A DNA stretch of 64,000 nt from Ephemerocybe angulata (GCA_013368325.1 JAACJK010000111.1:434001-498000), one strand, 5' to 3'. Counted from the stretch's first letter, positions 43,605 through 53,990 are shown. The notes: generated from the letters alone by a model not told the origin. Program-made: numbers and translations.

Positions 43605-44480
43605 GTGCCTGAGGGCCTTTCAGTCAATACACGCGGCTTTGTTGTTGGCCTTACAATCAAGCATACCATTATCTGTTGTAATTGGAGGAAGGATCATGTT
43701 CCTGCCATCTTCGTCGTTTTGGAAGAAGTGGACGATGTTGACCATAAGGATCAGAGCTTTTCCACGACGTTCGGCGCAGCGCAGAGCGACCTTCTCGAGC
43801 TTATTGAGAGCCTTTCGATATCGAGGGCTGGTCCACTTATGAAGTGAATGGGGGAGAAGCATGAAGTAGTGCTCTGGTTCCTCGCCTTTGACGACGAAGT
43901 CGATAAGATCCTGCTCCTTCCTCTGTATGTATTCCGTCCATGGTCCTCCGGGTTGCCGGCTTCACCTTCGTGTGTCGTTTAGCCAATCCCAGAGCACGGT
44001 CGCACCCATGTTCAAACGAGGGCTCGATCTACTGGCGACGGAAGAAATGGATTATCAGTGTATTGCACATCTGGGACCAGGAGGCATGGGCACCTTATTC
44101 AAGACGTTCGCCCTGTACCTAGATGACGCCTCCCGTGCCTAATTATCGCGTCCAGAAGCGGTGAATTGGTGGATGAGAAGCCGCTTCACCCAATGCCTAG
44201 TCCTCCAGGGCTACCATCTGGTTGGTTATGGTGCCCTCAGAGATGCGGTCCCTTCGTGCACTTCATGTCATGCTCCGGGTCGTATTGGTGCGACTGAGCA
44301 ATGTATCGGCGAGTGGTGTGCTGGATCCTGCACCTGGTGGTGATGCCCGTGTATTCCTGGCTCCTGAGCCTGTCGGTTCGGTCGCCTAAGTCGAACAATA
44401 GGAAGGCGTCTGTGACTCGTTATTCGAGTCTGCCAGGACTGAAAGCATTGAGAATGAAGAAGTTCAAAAAGATGTTGCGG
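43605..44480 (-). pseudogene. Degenerate unidentified gene, copy 2 of an inverted pair
   Basis: Minus-strand partner of 21860-22530. It extends further downstream than copy 1, with a longer continuous coding-like stretch: YIQRKEQDLIDFVVKGEEPE, HYFMLLPHSLHKWTSPRYRK, ALNKLEKVALRCAERRGK, NIVHFFQNDEDGRNMILPP, ending at about 43605. Upstream parts are broken by stops in all frames even allowing for introns. The preserved segment is basic and soluble; I cannot name a family. A direct repeat lies just beyond its 3' end. Confidence 0.55.
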
Positions 44481-44499
44481 ACGTCAGAGCAACTGGGAA

Positions 44500-44855
44500 G
44501 AGGGATGCGTCACTTTGCGCTGTGGGGAAGTGATGACATGGTCCTGCCTCGAGATGAGGCCTTGAGGTCCTAAATCACGCCGGTAATCGGCGTGGCAAAC
44601 GCCGGCGATGATCTGACGTGGTGTCATGGGCGCTTATGGAAGTCTGTCAGACCGGCGCTTTGTCCCTCTTGTCCGTTTTATCTGTGCTTTGGCAACATTT
44701 GGGTCTCTACCGCTTTGCACAAGGCTCCGAGTTGAGCTATGGCGCCTCAAAATTGCTTTGTGGACTTGGCGAATCCTACTATAAAGCCGATTCCGGGCAT
44801 GGGTTAATTCTGCTTCAGCTCAAAGCCTCCCCTTCACCAGGACCTCCATCAACAA
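44500..44855 (+). promoter_or_regulatory. Family promoter copy D (with upstream block shared with 49850)
   Basis: The upstream half (TCACTTTGCGCTG, GTAATCGGCGTGGCAAACGC, GATGATCTGACG) recurs near 49850-49960. The downstream half has the family words (CCGGCGCTTTGTCCCTCTTG, CTCAAAATTGCTTTGTGGAC) and TATAAAG at 44780-44786, 76 bp before the ATG at 44856. Confidence 0.6.
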
Positions 44856-44879
44856 ATGTTTTCCACTCTCCCAAATAAA
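44856..44879 (+). pseudogene. Remnant first codons of an F-box family member
   Basis: ATG followed by seven codons (MFSTLPNK) and a stop. The position relative to the family promoter is that of the true start in members A-C, so this is the head of a lost copy. The 3' part of a family member lies at 46683-47100, with another gene between them. Confidence 0.55.
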
Positions 44880-45027
44880 GACCCTCCTATCTGTCACTTG
44901 TCCAGACCAGCAGGCTCACTTATCGGTCTCGGTCTGATTCGTAAGTATGGCTCCTGTGCCCCGTGCGTAATATAAGCACTCGCCTGCTGGGGCCCCTTTA
45001 TCCTAAACGTTTCACCCTCCCACTGCC

Positions 45028-46275
45028 ATGTCTTCGGAACTTTCGTCCGAGGTTTGGCTGCACATTGTGCGGTGCCGGTGCGAGCATCCTCACCACTACG
45101 ACTTTCTTCCTCTTGACGGTCCTCAACCTCTGGACGTCGCCTACTGTTCGCATCCACGGGAATGGGTTCCGTGCGAGCTGCTCCGCACTTCGGCCGGGAA
45201 GTACACCATGGCGTCTCTTTATTCCTGGGAATGCGTTACTGTGCTGTCTATTGACGCCCTTCGACACTCCGTGCTGACCGCCCTCAACCGCTCGGAGAAG
45301 TTATTGGATGGGGTTGAACCAAAACTTCCACGCGAAATCATCCGCTGCCTGGACCTCTCTTTTGACGAAAGACCCACCACCGATGTTCAGGTTCTTCCCG
45401 ACCTCGGGCGCATCCTTGGGCTCACCAACATCGACACCCTCGTTCTGTCCCACCCCACGACCCTGCGGCTTTTTTACGACGAGCCACCGTCTCCCACCCT
45501 GCCTCTCCCATTCTCTTCGCCTTTCCCCTCTTCTCTCCGAGTCATTTTGCTCACCTGCACGGATCACGGGGTCACGATGAAAGACATCCTTTTACTATCG
45601 GCCATGGTCCCGCACCTCGAAAGGTTGCAAGTTGCAGAATTCCTCGTCGACGGTTCTCTCAACGCAGTCACTACGGGTTCTGATATCCTGCAGGGGTTGA
45701 AGTGGCTGTCTGTCGGAGGATTCCAGCACTCCCCCATCCGTATTAATACGCAGGACCGCACACCACCGTCACGCCCTTCCGCGTCGCTTCGCTCCCTCCT
45801 TGATGGCCTATCAGTAGGCTCGGGCATGCCGTCCCTCCGCCGCCTGGATATTCTCACCGACAGCGAGATCCCCAATCGATTCCTAGACGTGCATAGCAAG
45901 TTCATCGAAACTCTATCTATTCCCGGGGCACACCATGAATGTGTCAACGCAGCCGATACCTTCCAACGGTTCACCTCTCTCCATCAGCTCATCATCCTCA
46001 CAGGACCGACACCCAGCCACTTGCCCCGCAGTGGTAACCCCTCCGTTGCACAAATATCGGTTATCCGCCCGCCCCCGCCCACCTCGGTTGGGCCCCTTCC
46101 CAATCACATTGTCATCACCCAGCTAGATACTCTGCTGCAAGAGGTCTTTACCATAGCCCCGACATGTCCTGGTCTGCGACATGTCCAATTCTTCCCACCT
46201 CATAACGAAGAGTGGGCTGCCAGTGCCTCTCAACGAATTAGACTGGCATCTTCCGAAATATCTTTTTCTTTCTAG
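45028..46275 (+). CDS. F-box-like protein of a second family
   Basis: 415 codons, no intron needed. Starts MSSELSSEVWLHIVRCRCE, an F-box-like opening, and continues with Leu-rich stretches (LKWLSVGGFQHSP, MPSLRRLDILTDSEIPNRFL, FIETLSIPGAHHECV) and RHVQFFPPHNEEWAAS near the end. It differs from family A-C in sequence and lacks their promoter, although it lies between the head (44856) and tail (46683) remnants of such a copy, as if inserted there. There is a probable ORF-independent start context (CCACTGCC before ATG). A role as an SCF adaptor is inferred only from the opening motif. Confidence 0.62.
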   Translation: MSSELSSEVWLHIVRCRCEHPHHYDFLPLDGPQPLDVAYCSHPREWVPCELLRTSAGKYTMASLYSWECVTVLSIDALRHSVLTALNRSEKLLDGVEPKLPREIIRCLDLSFDERPTTDVQVLPDLGRILGLTNIDTLVLSHPTTLRLFYDEPPSPTLPLPFSSPFPSSLRVILLTCTDHGVTMKDILLLSAMVPHLERLQVAEFLVDGSLNAVTTGSDILQGLKWLSVGGFQHSPIRINTQDRTPPSRPSASLRSLLDGLSVGSGMPSLRRLDILTDSEIPNRFLDVHSKFIETLSIPGAHHECVNAADTFQRFTSLHQLIILTGPTPSHLPRSGNPSVAQISVIRPPPPTSVGPLPNHIVITQLDTLLQEVFTIAPTCPGLRHVQFFPPHNEEWAASASQRIRLASSEISFSF

Positions 46276-46364
46276 CTAGTGTTCCTATTGTAATTGTCGT
46301 GACAGGTCTCGAAATTACCTCTTGATTACCTCTTCAACTCTGCATAGTTCTTCAGCTTCACCTT

Positions 46365-46560
46365 GACTCGATGGTCTTGTAATTATTTCAAACAGGACTC
46401 CAAAATACAAAGTAATAAGTAAAACAACAACGGAAGCGTAACTCAGCACTTTAAGCGCGCCCAAGCTGTCCTGCCCACCTCCCAGCACCGGGCTCCACCA
46501 CCACCGCGAATTGGACTTCGATGCCCGCTATCCCTCGATGCCCGCTATCCTTCAATGCCC
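46365..46560 (+). repeat. Direct duplicate of the 3' part of the 25-28.9 kb membrane-protein gene
   Basis: Compare 24945-25060 and 25270-25370: AAAATACAAAGT, AAAACAACAA, GGAAGCGTAA, CAGCACTTTAAGCGC, then CCAGCACCGGGCTC and GATGCCCGCTATCCC follow in the same order. About 210 bp of intervening sequence present at 25 kb is missing here. Confidence 0.65.
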
Positions 46561-46585
46561 GCTATCCTTCGATGCCCGCTATCCT
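46518..46585 (+). repeat. 17-bp tandem repeat, four units
   Basis: Unit TCGATGCCCGCTATCCT repeated four times with one or two substitutions. A single related word (GCGATGCCCGCTATCCC) occurs in the source gene at about 25347, so the array expanded after duplication. Confidence 0.85.
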
Positions 46586-46605
46586 TCGACCTCGTCATCT
46601 GTGCG

Positions 46606-46887
46606 CAAATCCAAGTAGGAAAGTTCCATCAACTGATTGAAGATAAGAATACAGTTGGACCCGTGGGGGAAGTCGAGGTATAATGAAATATCGATACACT
46701 CCCGACGACAAGATGGATACGGCCCTCAAAACATTCTCCCACAGCATCCAGTCATACGAGATAGTACTCCGCAGGAGAATTCCCCTTCACCCTGGAATCC
46801 TCGACCTCGCTGTACCTCGACTTCCCCCACGGGTCCAACTGTATTTTTATCTTCAATCAGTTGATGGAACCTTCCTACTTGGATTTG
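46606..46887. repeat. 75-bp inverted repeat (46606-46680 and 46813-46887)
   Basis: Arm 1 begins CAAATCCAAGTAGGAAAGTT and ends GGGGAAGTCGAGGTA; arm 2 is its reverse complement with only two mismatches visible. The 132-bp spacer contains F-box-family sequence, so a transcript could fold into a long hairpin. The right arm is in normal family context, and the left arm is the extra copy. Confidence 0.85.
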
Positions 46888-47100
46888 CAGACCGACGACG
46901 ATGTCAGTACCTGGCAGGACCTGGATAACACCTTGAGCGACAGAGATGCCTTCCCGAAGCTGAAAGGGCTTAGGATAGCCCTGAGCTTTACGACCTCCGC
47001 GCCCCCAGCGCATGAGTTCAAGAGATATGTTCAAAGTGGGCATCTTGCAAAAGCTCAATGATAGGTCCATGGTGTCCGTCATTAACAGGGGTTAGAGTCT
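46683..47100 (+). pseudogene. 3' fragment of an F-box family member
   Basis: Matches the last third of member C: YTPDDKMDTALKTFSHSIQ then IQSYEIV, PLHPGILDLA, and, after a frame change caused by the inverted duplication, DLDNTLSDRDAFPKLKGLRI, ALSFTTSAPPAHE and a degenerate SMVSVI end. The whole first two-thirds and the F-box are missing. Confidence 0.7.
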
Positions 47101-47238
47101 CCCATAGACAGCCGTCGTAATATACTTACTACTATCTCCTTCATACTTAAAGGCCTAATTTCCTTCAAAAGTACTCATAGCTCAATGTCTTGCAACTCGT
47201 CTTGATATTTAAACAATGTATTATTCATCCCGTACGAC

Positions 47239-49531
47239 TCACGCGGCGTTCCCTGAGCGAATAATATCCGCTGCCTTCTCTGCCACAACGTATAAGACCG
47301 CCATGGAGTGCCCGTTTGGCATGAACGGCACCGCGCTTGCATCGACAATCCTCAACCCCTCCACGCCCTTGACTCTAAAGTCGGGCCTAACAACATCGCT
47401 GCCCGGAGGTGAAGATGCCGGGCCCATTCTAGCAGTTGAGACACCATGGGCGCCTGTATGCAGTCTGGGTCAGCCAAAAACCGCTGGTCCTGGGATAGAT
47501 AACACGCACCCCCGAACGCGTTTGCTCGAATGAATGCATCGACTTCCTCGTCCCCGCTTTGTTCGGTTAGCCTTTCGAACATGGGTGTAATGTTATACGC
47601 CCGCCATGCGCTTGCGTTCATGTACCTGAGCGTGTTCCGGATGGCGTGGCGCAGCACAAAGCGATCCCAAGTCGTGTTGAGCGAGTTGGGATTAATGAGT
47701 GGCTGGGCCATGGGATGAGTTGTATTGAGCGTTATAGAGCCGACTACGCAGAGGTTATCCTGTAATGTACCATTCGGAAGACAAATAAAGACGCACCACT
47801 TGTCGGGCAAGTAACGAAATGTGTAACACCGACGTGCCTCCCAGACCCCGGCGACGGGACCAAGCTCGTCCATTTGTTCGAAACAATCTGCTCATAGTGC
47901 GGCCCATCGCTTCTCCATGCAGGGTCACTGTTCATCCAGCTGCCACCGTTATTAGCACGGCTGGAGATTTCGTCGTCTTGCCATATCGTCGCGTTCTCCG
48001 GCACTCGCCCGAAGATGATATGCGAGAGGGAGGTCTGTGTGAGCCGCCCTGTGCGGCTCTCGCGCCATTTCGCGAGCTCCGGGTTGTACACCGGCAGGTC
48101 GTTGTCGAGCGCGTCGTCCGTGATAGGCTCGGTAAGAGAGGTATTAGTGGGAGAAGAGACAGACCAAGTCATAGGAAGTCCAATGTGCTCGACAAAGTCT
48201 GCGGGGGAAAATGTCAACCATCAGTCTTTCGCAGACGCTAATCAAGAGCTCGACTCACTTTGTCCGACCGCTGGAATGTCCATTTCCACAGGTATCCCGG
48301 CGGCTTCGAGCACGCACGCAGGACCGAGCCCGCTGCGCATGAGCAGAGCGGGCGTGTCCACCACGCCAGCTGTGAGTATGACGTCCTTCGTCGCCTGTAC
48401 TGTTATCGTCTCTGTCAAGCTCTGTCAGTCAACCCATCCTTCCAGGCTCGACATAGAATCCAGTAACGCACCTCCAAAGGCGTCGGTATACTCCACAACA
48501 TCATACCTCACCCCCGCACCATGACTCCTCCTCACCCTTGTCGCCGTACTTTCAACTCTCACTTCCAAATTATCCCTCCTCACCCCAGCCAGATACCCCG
48601 TCCATGCGCTGCTTCGCGTCCCGTTCCCAATCGTAAACTGCTGCCAACTCACCCCTAGCGGGGTCCCACTATTTCCGTCCGTGTTGTACGGAATGCCGAT
48701 TTCGTGAGCGGCAGACATGATGGGCGGAACGATCCACGTCGAGTTGGACGAGGAGGCGGGGGCGTTGAGGGATATGGAAATTTGGCCGTGGCTGGAGTGT
48801 GCGGAGGAGTTGAAGAGGGGCGGAAATGACGAGGGTGGAGATGTTGGGGGCTCAAAAGCCTCGATCTACAAGCCCAGTAGATATGTTAGCATGAGATTGA
48901 TGTGCTGTCGAGGCCAGGATCATACCTTTGCAAAGTATTGCTGAACTCCAGCCCAGCTCCAACTATCGTCTCCCATGTACGCAGCGAACTTATCCCAGTA
49001 GCTCGCTGGCCCTTTCGTATAGGTTACACCATCTAGCAATGCAAGAAAGCCTTGTTAGGCTGCAACTTGACTCCGTCATGGTGCATGCACGTACTGATGG
49101 ATGTCGAGCCTCCGAGTGCCTTCCCTCTGAAGTACGTCAAAATACGTCCATCGAGATTGGGCTGGGGCGTGAGGGTGTAGTTGTAGTCATACTTGCTTTG
49201 GAAGAGACGCTCGTAGACGTAAGGGATCTGAATCGTCTCGTCCGCTTCACCACTATTCGTAGGGAGCGAGCATTGTCAGCTCTTCGTTACTACATCCATT
49301 GTAGTTGAGGGGGATATACCTGAGCCCAGCTTCGAGAAGTAGGACGCTGACCCGTGCGTCATCCGACAGCCGTCTTGCTAAGACTGAACCGCCGATCCCG
49401 GCGCCGACGATAACATAGTCGAACACTTCAACACTACTTTGCCTTGGTAGTACCGCCCCGGAGACAGATGTGTCTAAGAGGATGCGACTGAGTGTTAAAA
49501 GCAAGGCGTAGTGTCGAGGAAGAAGGACCAT
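47239..49531 (-). CDS. Secreted GMC oxidoreductase (aryl-alcohol oxidase/glucose oxidase-like)
   Basis: Start at 49531 ([19 protein letters not shown]) gives a probable signal peptide. Then [20 protein letters not shown] with the FAD Rossmann GxGxxG and [18 protein letters not shown]; a substrate-domain stretch [15 protein letters not shown] to [28 protein letters not shown] (second GMC signature); and [11 protein letters not shown]. The C-terminus, after an intron at about 47462-47518, reads [11 protein letters not shown], then [33 protein letters not shown]. The two His positions (AHG and GHSM) correspond to the catalytic His pair of GMC oxidases. It probably oxidises an alcohol or sugar and yields H2O2 outside the cell; the exact substrate cannot be told. 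Several N-glycosylation NxT/S sites are present. Confidence 0.85.
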
Positions 49532-49849
49532 CGCAGTTGTGTAGATTTGAATGAGTGTTGAAGGGTTTCTGGAGTAAGTTGGGGCGAGTGCCGTTTTATA
49601 CCTCAGTGACCTTGACACATGTTATTCCTCTGCTAGAGGTTCCTGCGCGCTGGCAGTGGATCCATGGCGGCCCTAGCAAGTCGGAAAGGACGTTCGCAGT
49701 TGCTCTGACGTCCGCAACGTATTCACAATGGGCGATCTCTGTAGAAAGTGGAGGGGGTAAATCGAGGAGCACCAAAGCCGGTTTAGTACCAGGCATCGCG
49801 CTAATGTAAGTTCTCGCCGCCGGCCGCTGCAATGGGAAGAGGCTGAAGA
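49532..49849. other. Upstream region of the GMC gene
   Basis: About 320 bp; an imperfect TATA-like TTTTATACC (minus GGTATAAAA) lies at 49594-49602, about 65 bp before the start. Nothing else recognised. Confidence 0.45.
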
Positions 49850-50340
49850 TGCGCCACTTTGCGCTGGTGGGGATGAGCAAGAGATGATGTGGTCCTGTCT
49901 TCCTCTCACGCCTGTAATCGGCATGACAAACGCCGGTGATGATCTGACGAGATCTGACGTGGCAGGTCTTGTCATGGGCGCCTGTCAGACCGGCGCTTTG
50001 TCCCTCTTGTCCGTTTTCTTCCCGTTAAGTATCTGTCTTTTTGGTCTGGAATGAGACTGGGAAATGATATGAGATACGATGGAGATGGGATGGGTGGGTG
50101 GGTGGAAAGAGAAAAGATGCCGTGCGAACGACTAGATACGTTGGATATCGAAGCTGATACTGGGGCAGCCACAGTCAGAATCGAAGAAGGGGGAATTAGG
50201 AGTGCACGTGAAGGACATCAGAGGTCCAATAAAGATAAAAGATGCCAAAAAGATGCATCACCATCCATTCTATGATGAGGCTTTGCATATAATGCGCCTC
50301 AAAGTTGCTTTGTGGACCTTACGAGCCTGTATAGCTAGAG
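49850..50340 (+). repeat. Relic family promoter copy E
   Basis: The upstream block matches 44505-44690 (GCGCTGG, TGTAATCGGCATGACAAACG, GACCGGCGCTTTGTCCC). Further on, CTCAAAGTTGCTTTGTGGAC near 50300 matches the family, but the TATA box and start codon are eroded (CCTGTATAGC at the TATA place). There is no gene downstream. Confidence 0.55.
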
Positions 50341-50439
50341 TTCTCGAAGTTAGCTTGAGACGAAGTATCATGGTCGTGGCAATAAGCTCCCAAATACATG
50401 CCACGATTACTACATCTCATTATTCTTATACACCCAAGA

Positions 50440-50600
50440 CGATGACACTGAGGATAGTAAAGTGCCTGAAATTCCAGCGCCCAAGTGCCCGAAACCGGAA
50501 GTTTCCGCGCTAAAGCGCCGGAATCGGACCCCAAGGAATGTCCAGAACGCAATTTCCGGCACTTTGCCAAGGTGCCGGATTTTTTGGAACTGTTCAAAAC
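50440..50600. repeat. Cluster of short CCGGCAC palindromes, locus 1
   Basis: Repeated variants of TTTCCGGCACTT and its reverse complement, including a hairpin TCCGGCAC-(9 nt)-GTGCCGGA near 50555-50579 and words GTGCCCGAAACCGGAAG, TTTCCGCGC and GCGCCGGAA. The ends are not defined. Confidence 0.55.
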
Positions 50601-51564
50601 GAAGAAAATAACAGGATATAAGCGTACTAATAATCCTTTTATACACTTTGGGCGACTGGATTTCAATAGGTACCTCAAATATCAAGGGGAGCAACAGCGC
50701 GAGCCGTCGGGTTTGAGCGGACTTAGAATTTCCGCCGCGGATCGGGAAATGCCGAACAAGCGCCAAAGATGCCGCGTCACGCCGTCACCGATCGCGACGC
50801 GTCTTTCCCTTCTACCTCCACCACCATCGCTCCCTTATGGCTCACCGAGCCCCGCATATGCTACCCAAACTCAATCTACGTGACCTTCAAGATCATAGCG
50901 TCATCTTTTCTGAGCCCTGTGGTCGATGCCCGCCCGCCATTACTGTAATTCACTCTCCTTGCGCACCCGACCTTCCTACATGATCCTGAGGGACCGTCTG
51001 GCCGACGACGACGATGGAATAAGGCGTATAGAGAGACGCGATGGTACGATTTGGGCGGCTTGGGCGATCCGCCCGATGAGTACTTATCTCGTGGTGTTGT
51101 CTACTGATGATTCGCTCCAAGTTGCATCCACCGCCGCCCCATTGCTCAATTTCATCCATCATCGATTACTGCTGTGCCCGCCAAGTGAGGATATCATATC
51201 TCTTGCATTTTCTTTCTCTGCTGACCGTCAAGGTGCTTGGTCGTAGCTACCACCAGGTAGGTTCACAGGTGCGCTGTTGAGGCGCCTTTCGAGTTGCCCG
51301 TTCCTGCGTGCCATTGCTGACCGCTTTGATTGAAAACGCCCTGGTGCCGTCTATAGCGCTTGTATGGGAAGCAGGTGAGTTTTCAGCTTATCTCCATCCC
51401 TGCATCCCATTTGTTTCCCCCTCCCCTTCCTTGCTGCACGGTTTCCTATGGCATGGCGCATGTTTTGTATGTATTACTTGGCAATGAATGAATATACACC
51501 ATTTACCGGACACACATCCACCTAAGTAAGCGATAGAAGGGGGAAACAGCATTCCAAAGGCTCT
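50601..51564. other. Intergenic region
   Basis: Nothing recognisable as a gene; a handful of short open stretches of low coding quality. Confidence 0.4.
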
Positions 51565-51770
51565 CTGGAGATAGGTGCCGGAAAATCGGGCATGGCACTT
51601 TCCGGACCCTTCGTCCGCAATTCTCGTCGACAGACTCGGACAGAGTCGCTGTATTTCCGGCACTCAAGTGCCTGAAAATATGACCCCACAAAAGCCATTC
51701 CGGCACTCGTTCTTGCAAATTCCGGCACCTGGTCACCGAATTTTCCGACACTTTGTGCCATGAAATTCTG
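51565..51770. repeat. Cluster of short CCGGCAC palindromes, locus 2
   Basis: At least six CCGGCAC-like words, e.g. GGTGCCGGAAAA, TTCCGGCACTCAAGTGCC, CATTCCGGCACTCG, AATTCCGGCACC, TTTTCCGACACTTTG, in the same spirit as 50440-50600, suggesting remains of the same small mobile or hairpin element. Confidence 0.55.
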
Positions 51771-52129
51771 GCCTATCCTCAGTGATGACGTTGAGGGTGA
51801 ATCATGGGGATAACGTCGAAAATGGAGGGCATGGATTGGACTTGGACGATTGACCTTCGAGAATCGACATCCAAAAAACGCTATAGGGGATGGTCGACGC
51901 TCGCTGCCGTGCTGCTAGGAGCAGGTGGTTACCCAGACACCGGGCGACGTGCGTCTTTCTGTTGGTTATCTTATCCCGTCAAGGAACGTGTAGGAGTTAA
52001 GATGCGACGACGGGTAAGTTGTAACGTCGGAGTGGCCTGAGTGAGTAGGGAAAAGCTTTGGGACTTGCAGACTCATTATTTATGGAAGCGGGTCGACAGT
52101 ATGCGGTCCGAGTCGTCGGATGAACGACG
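51771..52129. other. Intergenic region
   Basis: No gene, repeat or regulatory site recognised. Confidence 0.4.
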
Positions 52130-52393
52130 GCAAGCAGCCTGGCAGCATGCGCCGTGCGGTACGGGGTGGGGCGAAGCGCCGGACACTGCCGTCATTTAGG
52201 CGAGATCGGAGACTCAGCTCCACTCAGACCTCCACTCAGACCTCCAAGTCAAAACCCCCCTAAACGTGACCGTGGCGCCGATCTCTGTCTCAGTACCAGA
52301 CACCAATCATATACAGCAGAGGCATCCGAGACATCCACCCTCCACCCATCCCTTTCCCATCCACATACCACCAATTCCAAATAGCGACCGCCA

Positions 52394-52755
52394 ATGTCAG
52401 CAAAACGACAAGAAACCGGTCTCATCGAAATCGACCGCGCCCCAGGGCGCAAGGTGGAGGGGAGCTATATCGTGCAACTCGGCGACAACGTCGACATGCG
52501 AGCTTTCATGCAGCGGTTTCAGAAAGCGTGCCCCCCAGGTCTGCGTGCTCACGTAAAGCTCAGGTTTCCCGAAATCAAGAAATTCACTGGAGTGTTCGGG
52601 GATGAGACTCTGCTTTGGCTTCGGTCAGCCCCCGAGGTGGATGGGATCTCTGAGGTGAGTCTGTTGTTATTTTACCGGTAACGCGTTGTTCAATTGGTGT
52701 GGGCTGACTTGGGGTGGTTTAGAATGCCTTGTTCCGGGTATATGGGCCACTGTGA
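52394..52755 (+). CDS. I9-type protease inhibitor, copy 2
   Basis: Exon 1 52394-52654 (87 codons) and exon 2 52723-52755, with a GTGAGT...TTTAG intron of the same position as copy 1; 97 residues. The body has GSYIVQLGDNVDMRAFMQ, LRFPEIKKFTGVFGDETLLW and LRSAPEVDGISE. The last residues (NALFRVYGPL) differ from copy 1 (NALKRLFYGGGQL) because a deletion fuses exon 2 to the pirin fragment, so the stop codon lies inside former pirin sequence. The I9 core is intact. No signal peptide. The target protease is unknown. Confidence 0.82.
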
Positions 52756-53110
52756 TTATCCCTCCTGGCTCGCTGGAGAAGGAGGTCAATGTAGTGGCGT
52801 CTGAATCGAAGGGGTACGTACGTTAGGATTGGTGAGGCTGGGCAGCTGGGTGAGGGTCTGGCGATGAGGGAGGGCCATGGCACTTATTTGAAGGTGATGA
52901 GCGGGATGGGGCGGACTTCGGGGTGGAGAATGTTGGAGATAGTGAAGTGGAGGTGTTGGTTTTTGACCCGGACTAGGGACTGTATGCTTCACTTCAGCTT
53001 GATCAATGGGCGCTTGCGAAAGCTCTTGCATTTTCTTTGTAGCTTACTGCTTCTTAATTTACGACCCTCGATCCATTAGAAGCGAGGTTGCACTGGCAAT
53101 ACATCGCTCG
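52743..53110 (+). pseudogene. Pirin C-terminal fragment, copy 2
   Basis: ATTATCCCTCCTGG, GAGAAGGAGGTCAA, GAAGGGGTACG, GAGGCTGGGCAG and the end TTTTTGACCCGGACTAG, then the pirin 3'UTR with AGGTTGCACTGGCAA. Frameshifts are present, for example an extra TGAA after GTGGCGTC. It cannot be functional. Confidence 0.72.
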
Positions 53111-53396
53111 AGGATGGATGTTTGCAATTGACTTGAAACGCACGTTGAATAGCTAGACTTCTGATAGAGCGAGGGGCAAACCTTCGAGGTCGCCCGGCTC
53201 TAGATCTTCGCTCGACCGGATTCGCGATAGTTCGGACGTAGCGCTCACTGAGGGCTCTCAGGGACGCAGGGAACACCCAAGTATTTCCCCTTGAGCTCTT
53301 CAATCCTTCATTGAAGTCATAGTCCATGTTATTCGATCAGTGATGGTACAGAGAGATATTGCTCTGTGAAAGAAGGTAGGGGCGCGCAGATATGAT

Positions 53397-53990
53397 CTAG
53401 AACATCGAGCCCTCGGGTGGTTGAGGAAGCTTCCTGTTGTTGAACGAGGCCATTTCCCTACAGTACACAGAATTTGTTAGAACGATAACCACGATCTCGG
53501 GCTGCAATGTAGTACTCACTTGCGAATCTCGACAAGGACGCTCTCGATGCTATAGGCTCGACTCCACTGGGCCAAAACGGGGAGCTTGGAGGGATCGACC
53601 TTGCCGTTCGCAGAGTTTACGAAAGGCAGGTTGACGCGAGACAGGAATTGGACCTCTGGGGGCGTATCGGGATAGCTGTTGCCGCAGGTGATCTTCAAGC
53701 TGTAGATGCGGTTCTCGTGCACCGTCTGAGGCGCAAAGAACGGCGATCAGGATCAATCAGAACGTTTCCTGGTCGTGCTGAAGCTGGACTTACATGGCCA
53801 GGTCCGATGATAGTACCGTTCCAGTTGCTCATCATGATGTCGTCGCCGTCCTCGAGACCGTACGAGCACGACCCATCGCCGATGCCTTTCTCGCCCTTCT
53901 CGAGCTCTTCAAGCAATCTAAAGTTCCTGGGTACTGGTATATATCAGATTACATGTCATCGTTATTGAAAAATAGCATACCTTTAGCCAT
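53397..53990 (-). CDS. MMS2: Ubiquitin-conjugating enzyme E2 variant Mms2
   Basis: Four exons: 53990-53981, 53933-53794, 53725-53520, 53457-53397; 138 residues, the normal length for the family. The sequence starts [20 protein letters not shown] and contains [60 protein letters not shown] and ends [13 protein letters not shown], the typical Mms2/UEV1 C-terminus. The E2 active-site Cys is absent, as in all UEVs. It pairs with Ubc13 to build Lys63-linked ubiquitin chains in error-free DNA damage tolerance (on PCNA). It is divergently transcribed from HSE1, with 156 bp between starts. The duplicated I9 module ends right at its 3' side. Confidence 0.93.

Larger units (their letters stand above)
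52130..53385 (+). repeat. Inverted segmental duplication, copy 2 (partner 7735-9260)
   Basis: Plus-strand order equals the minus-strand order of copy 1: upstream block (CGGTACGGGGTGGGGCGAAG), I9 inhibitor, pirin 3' fragment, 3'UTR, then the flank ending near 53385, close to the MMS2 stop. This copy lacks about 100 bp between inhibitor exon 2 and the pirin fragment and has a short tandem duplication (CCACTCAGACCT) upstream. Confidence 0.8.

Noticed and set aside
46518..46585. CRISPR-like array
   Set aside because: The units are contiguous with no spacers, in a eukaryotic genome; it is a simple tandem repeat.
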